The notes under the pieces were generated by a model. It ran no database searches, was not told the DNA's origin, and worked only from the letters and a program-made list of their open reading frames with translations. A program made the translations under genes and the position numbers. From Thermoproteota archaeon (GTDB taxonomy: Archaea > Thermoproteota > Methanomethylicia > Methanomethylicales > Methanomethylicaceae), in assembly GCA_016882195.1 (NCBI GenBank), contig VGLU01000001.1, forward strand, positions 38,001 to 102,000: DNA of 64,000 nucleotides, read 5' to 3'. Positions 45,352 to 53,491 of this stretch are shown in pieces. Within the stretch, counting starts at the first letter, position 1. Each line of letters starts with the position of its first letter.

Positions 45352-46365
45352 ATGGGAATCAGGAGGGTTCAGAAGGTCGGGAGGTCGACTTACACGGTCT
45401 CTCTGCCACACGATTGGGTCGAGGCAAAAAAGCTGACGCCGAAGACTGAGGTCGATATTCGGGCTTTGCCAGACGGGAGCCTCAGAGTCTCAACGCTCGA
45501 GTCGATGAAGGGCGAGACGAGGACGAGGGAGATCGTGATAGGATCCAAGGAGTCGGACGCGGGGTTCCTGATAAGGAGGGCGCTGGCGGCGTACATATCG
45601 AACTTTGACGTCATAAAGCTCGACCTCTCGGGTGTGAACTTGGAGGCTGGCGGGAGGGAGAGGATAAGGAGGATGATAAAGAACAAGATGGCCGGCGGGG
45701 AGATAATCGAGGAGTCCGTTAACCAGTTAACTGTCCAGATACTGCTGAGGCCCTACGAGTTCCCGCTGGACAAACTGCTCCTAAGGATGGCGACGATGAC
45801 GCATGACATGATGACAGACATAGGCAAGGCCGTCGACAAGAAGGACAAGAACATCCTCAAGGACGTTATGGACAGGGACGAGGACGTGGACAAGTTGTAC
45901 TTCATGGGGAGTAGGTGGCTCACTGGTATGATAAGCGACCAGAGCGCGCTTCAGGACTTCGGCCTCAAGGAGGCAAAGAACTGCCTAGAATACAGGCTCG
46001 TATTCAGGCATATCGAGAGGGTGGCGGACCATGTGAACAGGATAGCCAGCAAATTCTTCGAGGTGATAGACGAGATAGACGAAGGTCTGAGCGGGGCGCT
46101 GGCAGGAGCCTTGAAAGGGTCCGGAGGCGTCTTTATCAGGGCTGTCAACTGCCTTCAGAGTGGCAGCCTGCAGGAGGCAAACAAGGCGATACATGATGCC
46201 AGAAAGGTGATAAGCACTGCGGAGGAGCTGATGGACAGGGTCGTGAACAGTAAGCTTCCGGCCCGATTGGTAGGACCGATGATTATCGTAATTGACAGCA
46301 TAAAGAGAATCGCCGAATACGGGATTGGGATCTCTGAGATCGCATTTAACCTACACTCTCAATGA
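45352..46365 (+). CDS. AbrB-PhoU domain phosphate regulator
   Basis: A 337-residue protein with an N-terminal SpoVT/AbrB DNA-binding domain (GIRRVQKVGRSTYTVSLPHDWV, first 50 residues, shown here in two parts of one block) followed by two PhoU bundles (about 120-225 and 230-335, VFRHIERVADHVNRI). In archaea such proteins are thought to sense phosphate state and bind pst promoters. It faces pstSCAB-phoU across the TATATACTA repeats; the GGGGGAAAATC before the ATG serves as ribosome site. Autoregulation is likely. Confidence 0.88.
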   Translation: MGIRRVQKVGRSTYTVSLPHDWVEAKKLTPKTEVDIRALPDGSLRVSTLESMKGETRTREIVIGSKESDAGFLIRRALAAYISNFDVIKLDLSGVNLEAGGRERIRRMIKNKMAGGEIIEESVNQLTVQILLRPYEFPLDKLLLRMATMTHDMMTDIGKAVDKKDKNILKDVMDRDEDVDKLYFMGSRWLTGMISDQSALQDFGLKEAKNCLEYRLVFRHIERVADHVNRIASKFFEVIDEIDEGLSGALAGALKGSGGVFIRAVNCLQSGSLQEANKAIHDARKVISTAEELMDRVVNSKLPARLVGPMIIVIDSIKRIAEYGIGISEIAFNLHSQ

Positions 46366-46418
46366 GGTTGTGCTGATAACTGAAAATAGTGATAAACAAA
46401 AAGGGAAGCTGAAGTAGC

Positions 46419-47024
46419 TCAAATGGACTTGACCACCGTTTCCAGCCCCTTCTTTCTCCGCCTTGGAGTAGGCATCTGCTTTGGGTATCCAAATGCGAGT
46501 ACAGCGGCAAGCCTCATCTCATCCTTCTTGGCATCAAAGAACTCATAGAACTCCTTTTCAATGAGCAACGGGACGCCGAACCAACACCCGCTTATCCCCA
46601 GGCCCCACGCCGCAAGCAGCATGTTTTCAATCGCTGCGGCCGCGCTCTGCTGACCCCATAGCTCCTCGACATCGCTCTTTGTGTAAAACCTCTGCCTCAG
46701 GTCAACGAATACGGCGACGTAAAATGGGGCCCTGTACCGACCCTTCTCCACGCTCTTCATCCAGTTATCCATCTGTTCCTTCGACAGAGGCGTCTTGAGC
46801 ATCTCTGTATAGTAAGCCTTCTGGGCTTCTACGAGTAGCCGCAGGAGTTTTTCCCGTTTCTCGGCAGATTCAACGCAGAGAAATAGCCACTGTTCGTTCC
46901 CTCCTGCGGTTGGTGCTCTGATGCCGGCCTGCAGGATCCTTTGTTTCTCTTCATCGCCCAGAGGAGTATCCTTGAACTCCCTCACCATAGCCCTTGTGTT
47001 GATCGCCTCAAAAAGTTCTGCCAT
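46419..47024 (-). CDS. Nitroreductase family protein
   Basis: A 201-residue FMN-dependent NAD(P)H oxidoreductase. The FMN contacts lie in the start (INTRAMVREF), RAPTAGGNEQW and the later LLAAWGLGISGCWFG. The substrate is not known. The ATG at 47024 is chosen over one seven codons upstream because it precedes the conserved ELFEAI helix. An inverted repeat at 47140 lies 115 nt upstream. Confidence 0.85.
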   Translation of the reverse strand: MAELFEAINTRAMVREFKDTPLGDEEKQRILQAGIRAPTAGGNEQWLFLCVESAEKREKLLRLLVEAQKAYYTEMLKTPLSKEQMDNWMKSVEKGRYRAPFYVAVFVDLRQRFYTKSDVEELWGQQSAAAAIENMLLAAWGLGISGCWFGVPLLIEKEFYEFFDAKKDEMRLAAVLAFGYPKQMPTPRRRKKGLETVVKSI

Positions 47025-47139
47025 AGGCTCCACCAGATGTACCAATATTAGGGTTGTTATATTATTAGAGATTACGTTTGGTCTTTGTTAAAACAATTCT
47101 TTCGTGATCCCCTCTGATGCAGTTTTCGTAGATAGTATA

Positions 47140-47159
47140 ATTTACCTAGAGTGGTAAAT
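47140..47159. promoter_or_regulatory. Inverted repeat upstream of the nitroreductase gene
   Basis: ATTTACC and GGTAAAT form a perfect 7-bp inverted repeat with a 6-nt centre. It could be an operator for the nitroreductase gene, or the edge of the structured non-coding region that follows. Confidence 0.3.
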
Positions 47160-47215
47160 CATCAAACTAAATGGAATCTGCTAAAAGATGCATAATGACA
47201 TTCTAAGCAGAGCCC

Positions 47216-47460
47216 CCTTCTATAAGCGCAGGGACCGCGGTCTGGCTTGGACCTACATCATCGTGGTGAAATCCTCGCAAATCCCTTTTTTAAACTCCGA
47301 ACCCATCCGAATGCTGTGATGTCCTCTCCACGACATAGCTAAAGCCGGGAGCTTCCCGCTTCAATGCGCAGGCTTGCCATCCCCCTTAAGGATGGCAGAG
47401 GCCCTTGCTCCATGGGCGTTTTTTCTTCACCCCCGTCCGGGGGCATCGGGGTCGTTTTGA
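47216..47460. other. Structured non-coding region, possible IS200/IS605-type end
   Basis: No gene is seen in 47025-47537. The middle holds consecutive perfect stems: CGGGA/TCCCG (47346-47358), GCCATCC/GGATGGC (47376-47396), GCCC/GGGC (47401-47417) and CCCCCG/CGGGGG (47430-47443). The 17 bases at 47316-47332 (GTGATGTCCTCTCCACG) recur with one mismatch at 51705-51721, where a stem also follows. TAAAGCC followed by an inverted repeat is usual at the right ends of IS200/IS605 elements and their guide-like RNAs. No transposase or TnpB frame is beside it, so it would be a remnant. A free-standing small RNA is the alternative. Confidence 0.4.
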
Positions 47461-47537
47461 TGATACTGATAGGGACAATATCTCTCCAGTCGAAGCATTT
47501 AATGGTAAAGGTGCCCCTTCTTACATGTCCTGTTTTT

Positions 47538-48839
47538 TTAAATCAATACAAGTAAAGCATATGCTATAAAAAAGTTAATTGCCAATGTTATTAGTGTAAA
47601 TTTGATGGTGACTGAGTGGAATGCTTTTGAAGTTACTTTGACGCCTGCCTTCTCAAGGAGTGTCCAACAAACATACAGCGCGGGAGCAGCCACGATTGTG
47701 GCATTGCTCGCCAGCGTAGAAGATATCGCAACAGTCCAGAAGTACGGATAGACATTGAAACCAGGTATTGTCGTGAGATCACCCAGCATCTTATACATTA
47801 TTAAACAATACGCATCATGTTCAACTATGGTAGACAAAGACGCAGAGATCAAGTAGAGCACTGGTACGCCCACTATAAGGTTTGATAAGAATGGGAATAT
47901 GGCGTCTGCAAACATTTTTATAAGCCCGACTTTTTCAAGACTTCCAACCAAAATGAATAGGAAGGCGTAAAAGAATACAGCGCGCCACTCGACTTCGCCC
48001 AAAATTTGTTGGAAAGTCGGGCCATTTAATCCGCCTTTTTTATTCAATATTTCAACGCAAAGTATTAATGCAATAGCCCCTGAGAAAGTTATCGAACCTA
48101 ATGGAACTCCAAGATTTTGCCTAAAGATCATTAGTATTATCGTCCCTACGAAAAACACAAGGGCTATTTTTAGAAGTCGCGGGTTCCGCCCCGCAATTCC
48201 GTTACCAATGAGAGCCTTTAGATCGATATGCTGGCTTTCGCATTTATAGAACCTAGTAGTGTACAGATAGATAACTATCAGGAAAGTTATTATGAGAATG
48301 GGAAAGGCAGAGGGTTTTCCTCTGAAAACTATAAAGTCCATAAATTCAAAATGAGCAATTGAATGTAAAAACTGAGGAGTTATATCACCCAATAACAAAG
48401 CGGTGCCCATGAGATTTGCTGCGAGCCCGGTTAATATTGTGGGCACAAACGGATCTTGTTTCAAAGTTTTGCAGATAGTGATCATGATAGGGCAGAATAG
48501 TAGGACCACAAGTACGTTATCAACAAACATCGTGACCATGCCAGCGAAAAAAATCAGGGCAAAAACTAATGCCCTAAAGGACTTTACCCTCTTTATTAAT
48601 ACGGAAATGAGTCCTTCAGGCCTACTGGCTTTTATCAAATATATGCTTATTATCCATAGCCCTATGAGTATCGCGAGGATATTCCAGTCAACAAACTGAA
48701 AAGCTTCAACAGGAGATATTATACCTATTATTATCATAACAATAACGCCAAAACCACCTATAATGCTCGGCTCAATTGGGCTCCAAATCATCAGGACTAT
48801 CGTTACAAGAAATATTGCAAGCGTAATCCATTCTAGCAT
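47538..48839 (-). CDS. Ion transporter of the ArsB/NhaD superfamily
   Basis: A 433-residue protein with 11-12 helices, of the ion-transporter superfamily that includes ArsB, NhaD and dicarboxylate carriers. FFAGMVTMFVDNVLVVLL and the matching late block STLASNATIVAAPALYV are the two re-entrant substrate loops. The ion (Na+, arsenite or organic acid) cannot be fixed. Its codon use is visibly AT-rich (AAA, ATT, ATA, TTT), unlike the neighbours, and it is flanked by non-coding DNA on both sides. It may have been acquired. Confidence 0.75.
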   Translation of the reverse strand: MLEWITLAIFLVTIVLMIWSPIEPSIIGGFGVIVMIIIGIISPVEAFQFVDWNILAILIGLWIISIYLIKASRPEGLISVLIKRVKSFRALVFALIFFAGMVTMFVDNVLVVLLFCPIMITICKTLKQDPFVPTILTGLAANLMGTALLLGDITPQFLHSIAHFEFMDFIVFRGKPSAFPILIITFLIVIYLYTTRFYKCESQHIDLKALIGNGIAGRNPRLLKIALVFFVGTIILMIFRQNLGVPLGSITFSGAIALILCVEILNKKGGLNGPTFQQILGEVEWRAVFFYAFLFILVGSLEKVGLIKMFADAIFPFLSNLIVGVPVLYLISASLSTIVEHDAYCLIMYKMLGDLTTIPGFNVYPYFWTVAISSTLASNATIVAAPALYVCWTLLEKAGVKVTSKAFHSVTIKFTLITLAINFFIAYALLVLI

Positions 48840-49234
48840 TTCGCGTCACTCAGAGCTGATTACCAACTGTATTGATTTTTTTCAGTAGTTCGTATATTTA
48901 TGCTTAACTATTTTTGAGTTTATAATAAAAATAGTTAATAAATATAAGAAAATTATTCAAACTTATTTGTTTCATTGCACTAGGATGTAATCATGCCTTC
49001 CTAGAGAAATAAAACCATTTTCTAGAATCCAATCAGCTCTTTTTTACGTCAAAGAAAAGAAGGCTGTTTTTATTGGCCCCCCGTTCAGGTAGAGCGGCTC
49101 AGACGAAATCATCAGAAATAATGAGAACTGACAATTTAAGCATCGCTATTGAGAAATACTGGAAGGGGTTCAATTGGTTCTTAAATTGTATAGAATGAAG
49201 TTGGTCCGTTTCCCATCCTTTTATTCGGTTGCAA
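48840..49234. other. AT-rich non-coding gap
   Basis: No gene or RNA is supported here. The stretch is AT-rich with runs of T. A 25-codon frame from the ATG at 49120 ends at a TGA near 49197 and has no recognisable content. It may be the remains of imported DNA around the transporter gene. Confidence 0.5.
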
Positions 49235-50395
49235 TTAAGCCGAGCGGCACATGAAACTCTCGACCCTGTTCATGGCCACCTCCAGATTCTTCATTGATGT
49301 CGCGTAGCAGAGCCTGAGGTGGTGCACGCCGTACCTGCCGAACGCCGAGCCCGGGACGACGACCACCTTCTCCTCGACGAGCAGCTTCTCCGAGAACGCG
49401 CTATCGTCCTTCCCGTCTATCCGGGGGAAGATGTAGAACGCGCCTTGGGGCTTCGCCACGGTAAATGCCTTTATTTTTTTCAGCTTCCTGTAGATGTAGT
49501 CCCTTCTCGACTCGTACTCTGACCTCATCCTCTCCGTGGCCTCTCTGCTCCTAGGGTCCTGTAACGCCTTTGCCGCAGCGTACTGACCAAAGGATACCGG
49601 GCAGGTCGCGAGGAACATCTGGAACTTCGTCATCCTTGCCACCGTCGCTTCGTCCGCCACGGCGTAGCCGAGCCTCCAACCGGTCATGGCATAGGTCTTG
49701 GAGAAGCTGTTGACTATTATGGTTCTGTCGGACATTCCGTTCAGCGAGGCTATGCTGACGTGCTTCGCACCGTCGTAGACAAGCTTCTCATAGACCTCGT
49801 CGGTGATCACCTTCAGGTCGTTCTCCACGGCGACCTCGGCTATCGCCCCCAAGTCTTTTTTGGTGAGGACGGCGCCGGTCGGGTTGTTGGGTGAATTTAT
49901 AATTATGCAACGGGTCTTCTTGGTAACTGCCTTTCGAAGGTCCTCCGCATCGACCCTGAACCCGTTCTCGAGGCGGGTTTCAACCTCCACCGCCCTCCCA
50001 CCCACCAGCGTGACGGCCGCTCCGTACGTCACGAAGTATGGCGAAGGTAGAAGGACCTCGTCGCCGGGGTTCAGGAAAGTTGATAAAACGAGAAGGAAGG
50101 CCTGGTTCCCGCCTATCGTCACTATGATGTTTTTGTCGGGGTCTGCCTCTATGCCGTTCTCCTTCTTCAGCTTGACGGCGATGGCGTCCCTAAGCATCTT
50201 GAGACCATTATTCGGGGTGTAGTGGGTCATTCCCTTGTCCAGTCCCTCCTTGGCGTACTCCTTTATGTGCTGGGGAGTGTCGAAGTCAGGCTCCCCGATG
50301 CCGAGGGAGACCACGTCCTTGTACCTCCCGGCAAGCTCGAAGAGCCGCCTGATCCCCGACTCCGGAATTCTGTCAAGCCTATCGGGTATAGCCAT
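49235..50395 (-). CDS. Class I/II aminotransferase (AspB-like)
   Basis: A 386-residue PLP enzyme of fold type I, aspartate/aromatic aminotransferase group. Substrate and cofactor parts are GEPDFDTP, NSPNNPTGAV, DEVYEKLVY, the PLP Lys in SFSKTYAMTGWRLGY, and the C-terminal Arg in LRLCYATS. The ATG at 50395 begins the usual MAIPDRLDRIPESG; an earlier in-frame ATG adds four residues. Confidence 0.9.
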   Translation of the reverse strand: MAIPDRLDRIPESGIRRLFELAGRYKDVVSLGIGEPDFDTPQHIKEYAKEGLDKGMTHYTPNNGLKMLRDAIAVKLKKENGIEADPDKNIIVTIGGNQAFLLVLSTFLNPGDEVLLPSPYFVTYGAAVTLVGGRAVEVETRLENGFRVDAEDLRKAVTKKTRCIIINSPNNPTGAVLTKKDLGAIAEVAVENDLKVITDEVYEKLVYDGAKHVSIASLNGMSDRTIIVNSFSKTYAMTGWRLGYAVADEATVARMTKFQMFLATCPVSFGQYAAAKALQDPRSREATERMRSEYESRRDYIYRKLKKIKAFTVAKPQGAFYIFPRIDGKDDSAFSEKLLVEEKVVVVPGSAFGRYGVHHLRLCYATSMKNLEVAMNRVESFMCRSA

Positions 50396-50465
50396 TAAGA
50401 CCACCAAAACCAGAGAAATGTTGATGGAAGAAGCTTAAAAAAGATTCCCCGTATCCACAGCGGGC

Positions 50466-51620
50466 TTAGTACTCAAACTTTCCAAAGCCAGACTTTATCA
50501 TGACGGCGTTTCCTGAAGCGGATCTCTCGCACCTGCCGATGACCTGCGCGCCGACACCGAACTTTTTCGAGATCTTCAGTATGGACTCTTCATCGCCCTT
50601 CTCTACAACGACCTCGAAGCCGACGCCCATGTTGAAGTCTTGGTACATCTCCCGCCAGTCCGCCTTGCTCTCCCGCTTTATAAGATTGAATATTGGGTCA
50701 GGCTCCGGGAGAGAGTCCTTAACGTGCCGTATCTTCCGGCCGAGGCGCTTGCACTTCGTCAGACCTCCACCGGTGTTATGGACCATTGCCTTCACGCTGA
50801 CCCTCTTCAGAATGTTCAAGGCTATGGGGAGGTAGATCCTTGTGGGAGAGAGCAGTGCCTCACCCAACATGGTTCCCAGCTCTGGGAATTGCGAGTCGAC
50901 CTTGAAGCGCCCGTAGTAGCCTTTTACTTCCTTGCAACCTATCTCGGGGTACTTCTTGAGATACTCCCTAGTCAGGAGGCTGTGCCTCGCAAGCGTGATC
51001 CCGTTGCACATCAGGCCGCTGTTCTCGCCCTTTTCATACGAGCACCTTCCTCCGCTTCTCAGTCCCACGATCACGTCACCGGGCGCGATTTCATTGCCAG
51101 TTATTACCTTTTGCAACGAGACCTCGCCGTAGACCGTGCCGGAGACGTCGAAGGTTCTGATTATGTCCGGCAGGTCGGCAGTCTCGCCGCCGCTGAAGAG
51201 AACTTCGATTCCTAACGCCCTTAGCATGGCGAACGTCTTGGAAAAGCCCCTCGCCAGCCCGCCGAGAAGGTCCTCCTTCTTCACCATGAGAGCGTTTAAG
51301 GCGACGTAGTCGGAGAAGGCTATCGGCCTCCCGCCTACGCAGACTACGTCGTCGACGTTCATGGCGATCACATCCACGGCCAGGGGCTCGAACCATCTAG
51401 GCTCGCCGGTCTCCCTGTAGCAGATGTAGGAGACTATGGGCTTGCTGCCCGCGCCGTCCTCGTGAAGGATTATGCCCCTCTCAGGATCCGTGGGATGCTT
51501 AACGACGGAGCAGAACGAGGCCGGGAACAGGTCGTCGGTGATGGACCTAAGGGCCTCGATCCCCTTCTTGCTTATGTCGACGCCTAGGGAACGGTACCTT
51601 GAGGACGTGGAACCCACCAT
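50466..51620 (-). CDS. purM: AIR synthetase
   Basis: Phosphoribosylformylglycinamidine cyclo-ligase, which closes the imidazole ring after PurLQS. The 384-residue protein has DGAGSKPI (usually DGVGTK), MNVDDVVCVGGRPIAFSDYVA, SGGETADLPD and HNTGGGLTKCKRL, as in PurM. Longer than bacterial enzymes (about 345). It lies 12 kb from the purQ end of the main purine operon, on the opposite strand, and is the only purM seen here. Confidence 0.88.
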   Translation of the reverse strand: MVGSTSSRYRSLGVDISKKGIEALRSITDDLFPASFCSVVKHPTDPERGIILHEDGAGSKPIVSYICYRETGEPRWFEPLAVDVIAMNVDDVVCVGGRPIAFSDYVALNALMVKKEDLLGGLARGFSKTFAMLRALGIEVLFSGGETADLPDIIRTFDVSGTVYGEVSLQKVITGNEIAPGDVIVGLRSGGRCSYEKGENSGLMCNGITLARHSLLTREYLKKYPEIGCKEVKGYYGRFKVDSQFPELGTMLGEALLSPTRIYLPIALNILKRVSVKAMVHNTGGGLTKCKRLGRKIRHVKDSLPEPDPIFNLIKRESKADWREMYQDFNMGVGFEVVVEKGDEESILKISKKFGVGAQVIGRCERSASGNAVMIKSGFGKFEY

Positions 51621-51704
51621 GTTTTGAAATGAGGTTGTTCCGAATTCATAAAGGTTGCCTTTTCAGTTTTGATGAAAGACCCACATATGATGAAGGATTC
51701 ACAC

Positions 51705-51734
51705 GTGACGTCCTCTCCACGGTTAAAGCCGTGG
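51705..51734. repeat. Second copy of the CCTCTCCACG repeat with stem-loop
   Basis: GTGACGTCCTCTCCACG (51705-51721) matches 47316-47332 at 16 of 17 positions. It runs into a perfect 6-bp stem CCACGG/CCGTGG (51717-51734) with a 6-nt loop, followed by GTTTTC. Such a short conserved block plus a stem is like the ends of IS200/IS605-type elements. No transposase is nearby. Confidence 0.45.
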
Positions 51735-51831
51735 GTTTTCTGGGCACCCCCCTTTATAATACGCAGAGTATGAGCATTAAACGTAAAACATTTATTTATC
51801 GATAGTCATAAGTAAAGCGGTAGTGATATCG

Positions 51832-52041
51832 ATGTCCACTGTGACGGTTTCATCCAAATTCCAGATAGTGATTCCAGACAAGGTCAGGAAGAGGTTGGGA
51901 ATTATGCCAAAGCAGAAGCTACTCCTGCTTGAGAAGGACGGTACCTTGCACCTCGTCCCCCTGAAGCCAATAAAGGAGACGAGGGGGTTTGTCAAAGGCC
52001 TTGACACGCGTGATCTGAGGGAAGAGGGCGACCGGTTTTGA
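51832..52041 (+). CDS. vapB: AbrB-type antitoxin (VapB)
   Basis: A 69-residue protein with an N-terminal AbrB fold (TVTVSSKFQIVIPDKVRKRLG) and a charged tail. ATG at 51832 has GGTAGTGAT upstream; a GTG at 51823 is the alternative. It overlaps the VapC start by 4 nt (TTGA). Second toxin-antitoxin pair in the window. Confidence 0.85.
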   Translation: MSTVTVSSKFQIVIPDKVRKRLGIMPKQKLLLLEKDGTLHLVPLKPIKETRGFVKGLDTRDLREEGDRF

Positions 52042-52412
52042 TCCTCCTCGACTCCTATGGATGGATAGAGTACTTCACGGATGGCCCCCGGGCAAAGAAG
52101 TATGAGAAGTACGTCGAGGCGATCAACGAGGACAACACCGTAATCCCGACGATCGTAGTTTACGAGGTCTACCGGAAGGTAAAGGCTAGCGCGGGTGAGG
52201 AGGGTGCCATAGAGGCGTACGCCCAGCTCAGGAGGGCAAGGATAGTGGAACTGGATGAACGTATCGCCCTCAGGGCCGCAGACGTAAGCCTGGCGCTCAA
52301 CCTTGGGATGGCGGATGCCGTAGTTTACGCCACCGCCCAGACTTTCGATGCGAAGGTAGTAACGAGTGACGTTCACTTCAAGGGCATGAAGGGCGTGGAG
52401 TTCATAGAATGA
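52038..52412 (+). CDS. vapC: PIN-domain ribonuclease toxin (VapC)
   Basis: A 124-residue PIN-domain protein. LLDSYGWIEYF gives the first Asp, VYEVYRKV the Glu, LGMADAVVYATA the middle Asp and VTSDVHFKG the last Asp. It starts with TTG overlapping the antitoxin stop. Confidence 0.88.
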   Translation: MILLDSYGWIEYFTDGPRAKKYEKYVEAINEDNTVIPTIVVYEVYRKVKASAGEEGAIEAYAQLRRARIVELDERIALRAADVSLALNLGMADAVVYATAQTFDAKVVTSDVHFKGMKGVEFIE

Positions 52413-52445
52413 AACGCAAGTTCCTTTAGAGCAAGATTTGCCCTT

Positions 52446-53024
52446 TTATCTTAGGTAGAGTAGCACCTGTACCCACGTCAATAGGATGGTCAGCAGAGCC
52501 CCCGCTACCACCTGCTTTAGGTCATGCGCTCCGAGCTTGAGCCGCGCCCATCCCACAGGAAGTAGGAGTATGAAGAGGGGGAGCATTATCGCCCCCATCT
52601 GGAGGGTTAGAAAGGTTGCTGGACCGGATATGCCGACAGCGTGGATGCTGATCTTCCACACCAGGCTTATCACCGTCATCACGAGCGTGTTGACGAAGTA
52701 ACATGCCATCAGAGCGACGAGACTTGGGGGAGCGTTGAAGACCGTTAGAACGAGTGCTCCCAGCAGATAGCTGGCGATGGTACCCATAAACGGTTTTGTT
52801 CTTGTCCTCCTCTCGGAGGCGTACATGTCGTGGATGATGCCCATTCTCAGCATGAGGAAGATAATGGTCATCGGGAGGATAGACCCGAAGAGAGTGGAGA
52901 CGATAAAAAAGAACAACGATGAGGGAGGATTCAGGAAGAATATTAGGACCGCAAAGGCGTACATAGTAACGAGGGGGGCGTTGAAAACCAACGATATTGC
53001 CTCAGCGAGCTTTCGCGTGTCCAC
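52446..53024 (-). CDS. PAP2-like membrane protein
   Basis: A 192-residue protein with five to six helices. Loop residues recall the PAP2 phosphatase motifs: SERRTRTKPF in the first loop, SIHAVGISG in the second, and ARLKLGAHDLKQVV in the third (His and Asp of the third motif are present). The match is incomplete, so activity on lipid phosphates is a guess. It is convergent with the VapBC pair. Confidence 0.65.
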   Translation of the reverse strand: MDTRKLAEAISLVFNAPLVTMYAFAVLIFFLNPPSSLFFFIVSTLFGSILPMTIIFLMLRMGIIHDMYASERRTRTKPFMGTIASYLLGALVLTVFNAPPSLVALMACYFVNTLVMTVISLVWKISIHAVGISGPATFLTLQMGAIMLPLFILLLPVGWARLKLGAHDLKQVVAGALLTILLTWVQVLLYLR

Positions 53025-53149
53025 CAGACCATCCCTCTCCTTGGCATACGTTGGATCAGTATCCTCTTCCTAACGGCTATGTAAATCTTGCTGAGATCTC
53101 TAAGAAACTTTTATAGTTATGGAGCTACGATAATCACCTGTGAACTCGG

Positions 53150-53464
53150 ATGAGCGAGGAGCTTAAGCGCTACGTCGAAGAGGCACTCTACAAGTGGATA
53201 ATGAAGCAGATAGAGGAGGGCAACTTCAAGGCAAACCTGAGGATCGAGATAGACCACCCCATAGAAGTCAAGGGAATGAAGGGCAGGATCGTCGGCGAGA
53301 TCATGCTCTCAGAGAAGGAACCAGTTGTTGAGAAGGTCCCGTCCTACGCCGTCGACCCCGCTAAGAAGGAGGAGGTCAAGAAGAAGGAAGGGGCAGCGGA
53401 AGGGCAAGGGGAGGAGATGAGCCTACAGGACGTGGAGAAGCTCCTGCGGCAGTTGGGGGTTTAG
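53150..53464 (+). CDS. Small hypothetical protein
   Basis: A 104-residue, highly charged protein with a helical start (SEELKRYVEEALYKWI), a middle part with strands (ANLRIEIDHPIEVKG) and a Lys/Glu-rich linker before a final helix (LQDVEKLLRQLGV). I do not recognise it. A TATA-like TTTTATAGTTATG lies 40 nt upstream, so it is probably its own unit. The ATG at 53150 is clear. Confidence 0.65.
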   Translation: MSEELKRYVEEALYKWIMKQIEEGNFKANLRIEIDHPIEVKGMKGRIVGEIMLSEKEPVVEKVPSYAVDPAKKEEVKKKEGAAEGQGEEMSLQDVEKLLRQLGV

Positions 53465-53491
53465 CGAACTTTTTATTACATTAAAGGCAGA

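Noticed and set aside
47216-47330. tRNA- or 5S-rRNA-like look of the gap (AAATCC, CCGAACCCATCCG)
   Set aside because: No cloverleaf or 5S arms could be drawn; the stems present are simple consecutive hairpins.
49120-49197. 25-codon frame in the AT-rich gap
   Set aside because: Too short, no ribosome site and no similarity that I recognise.
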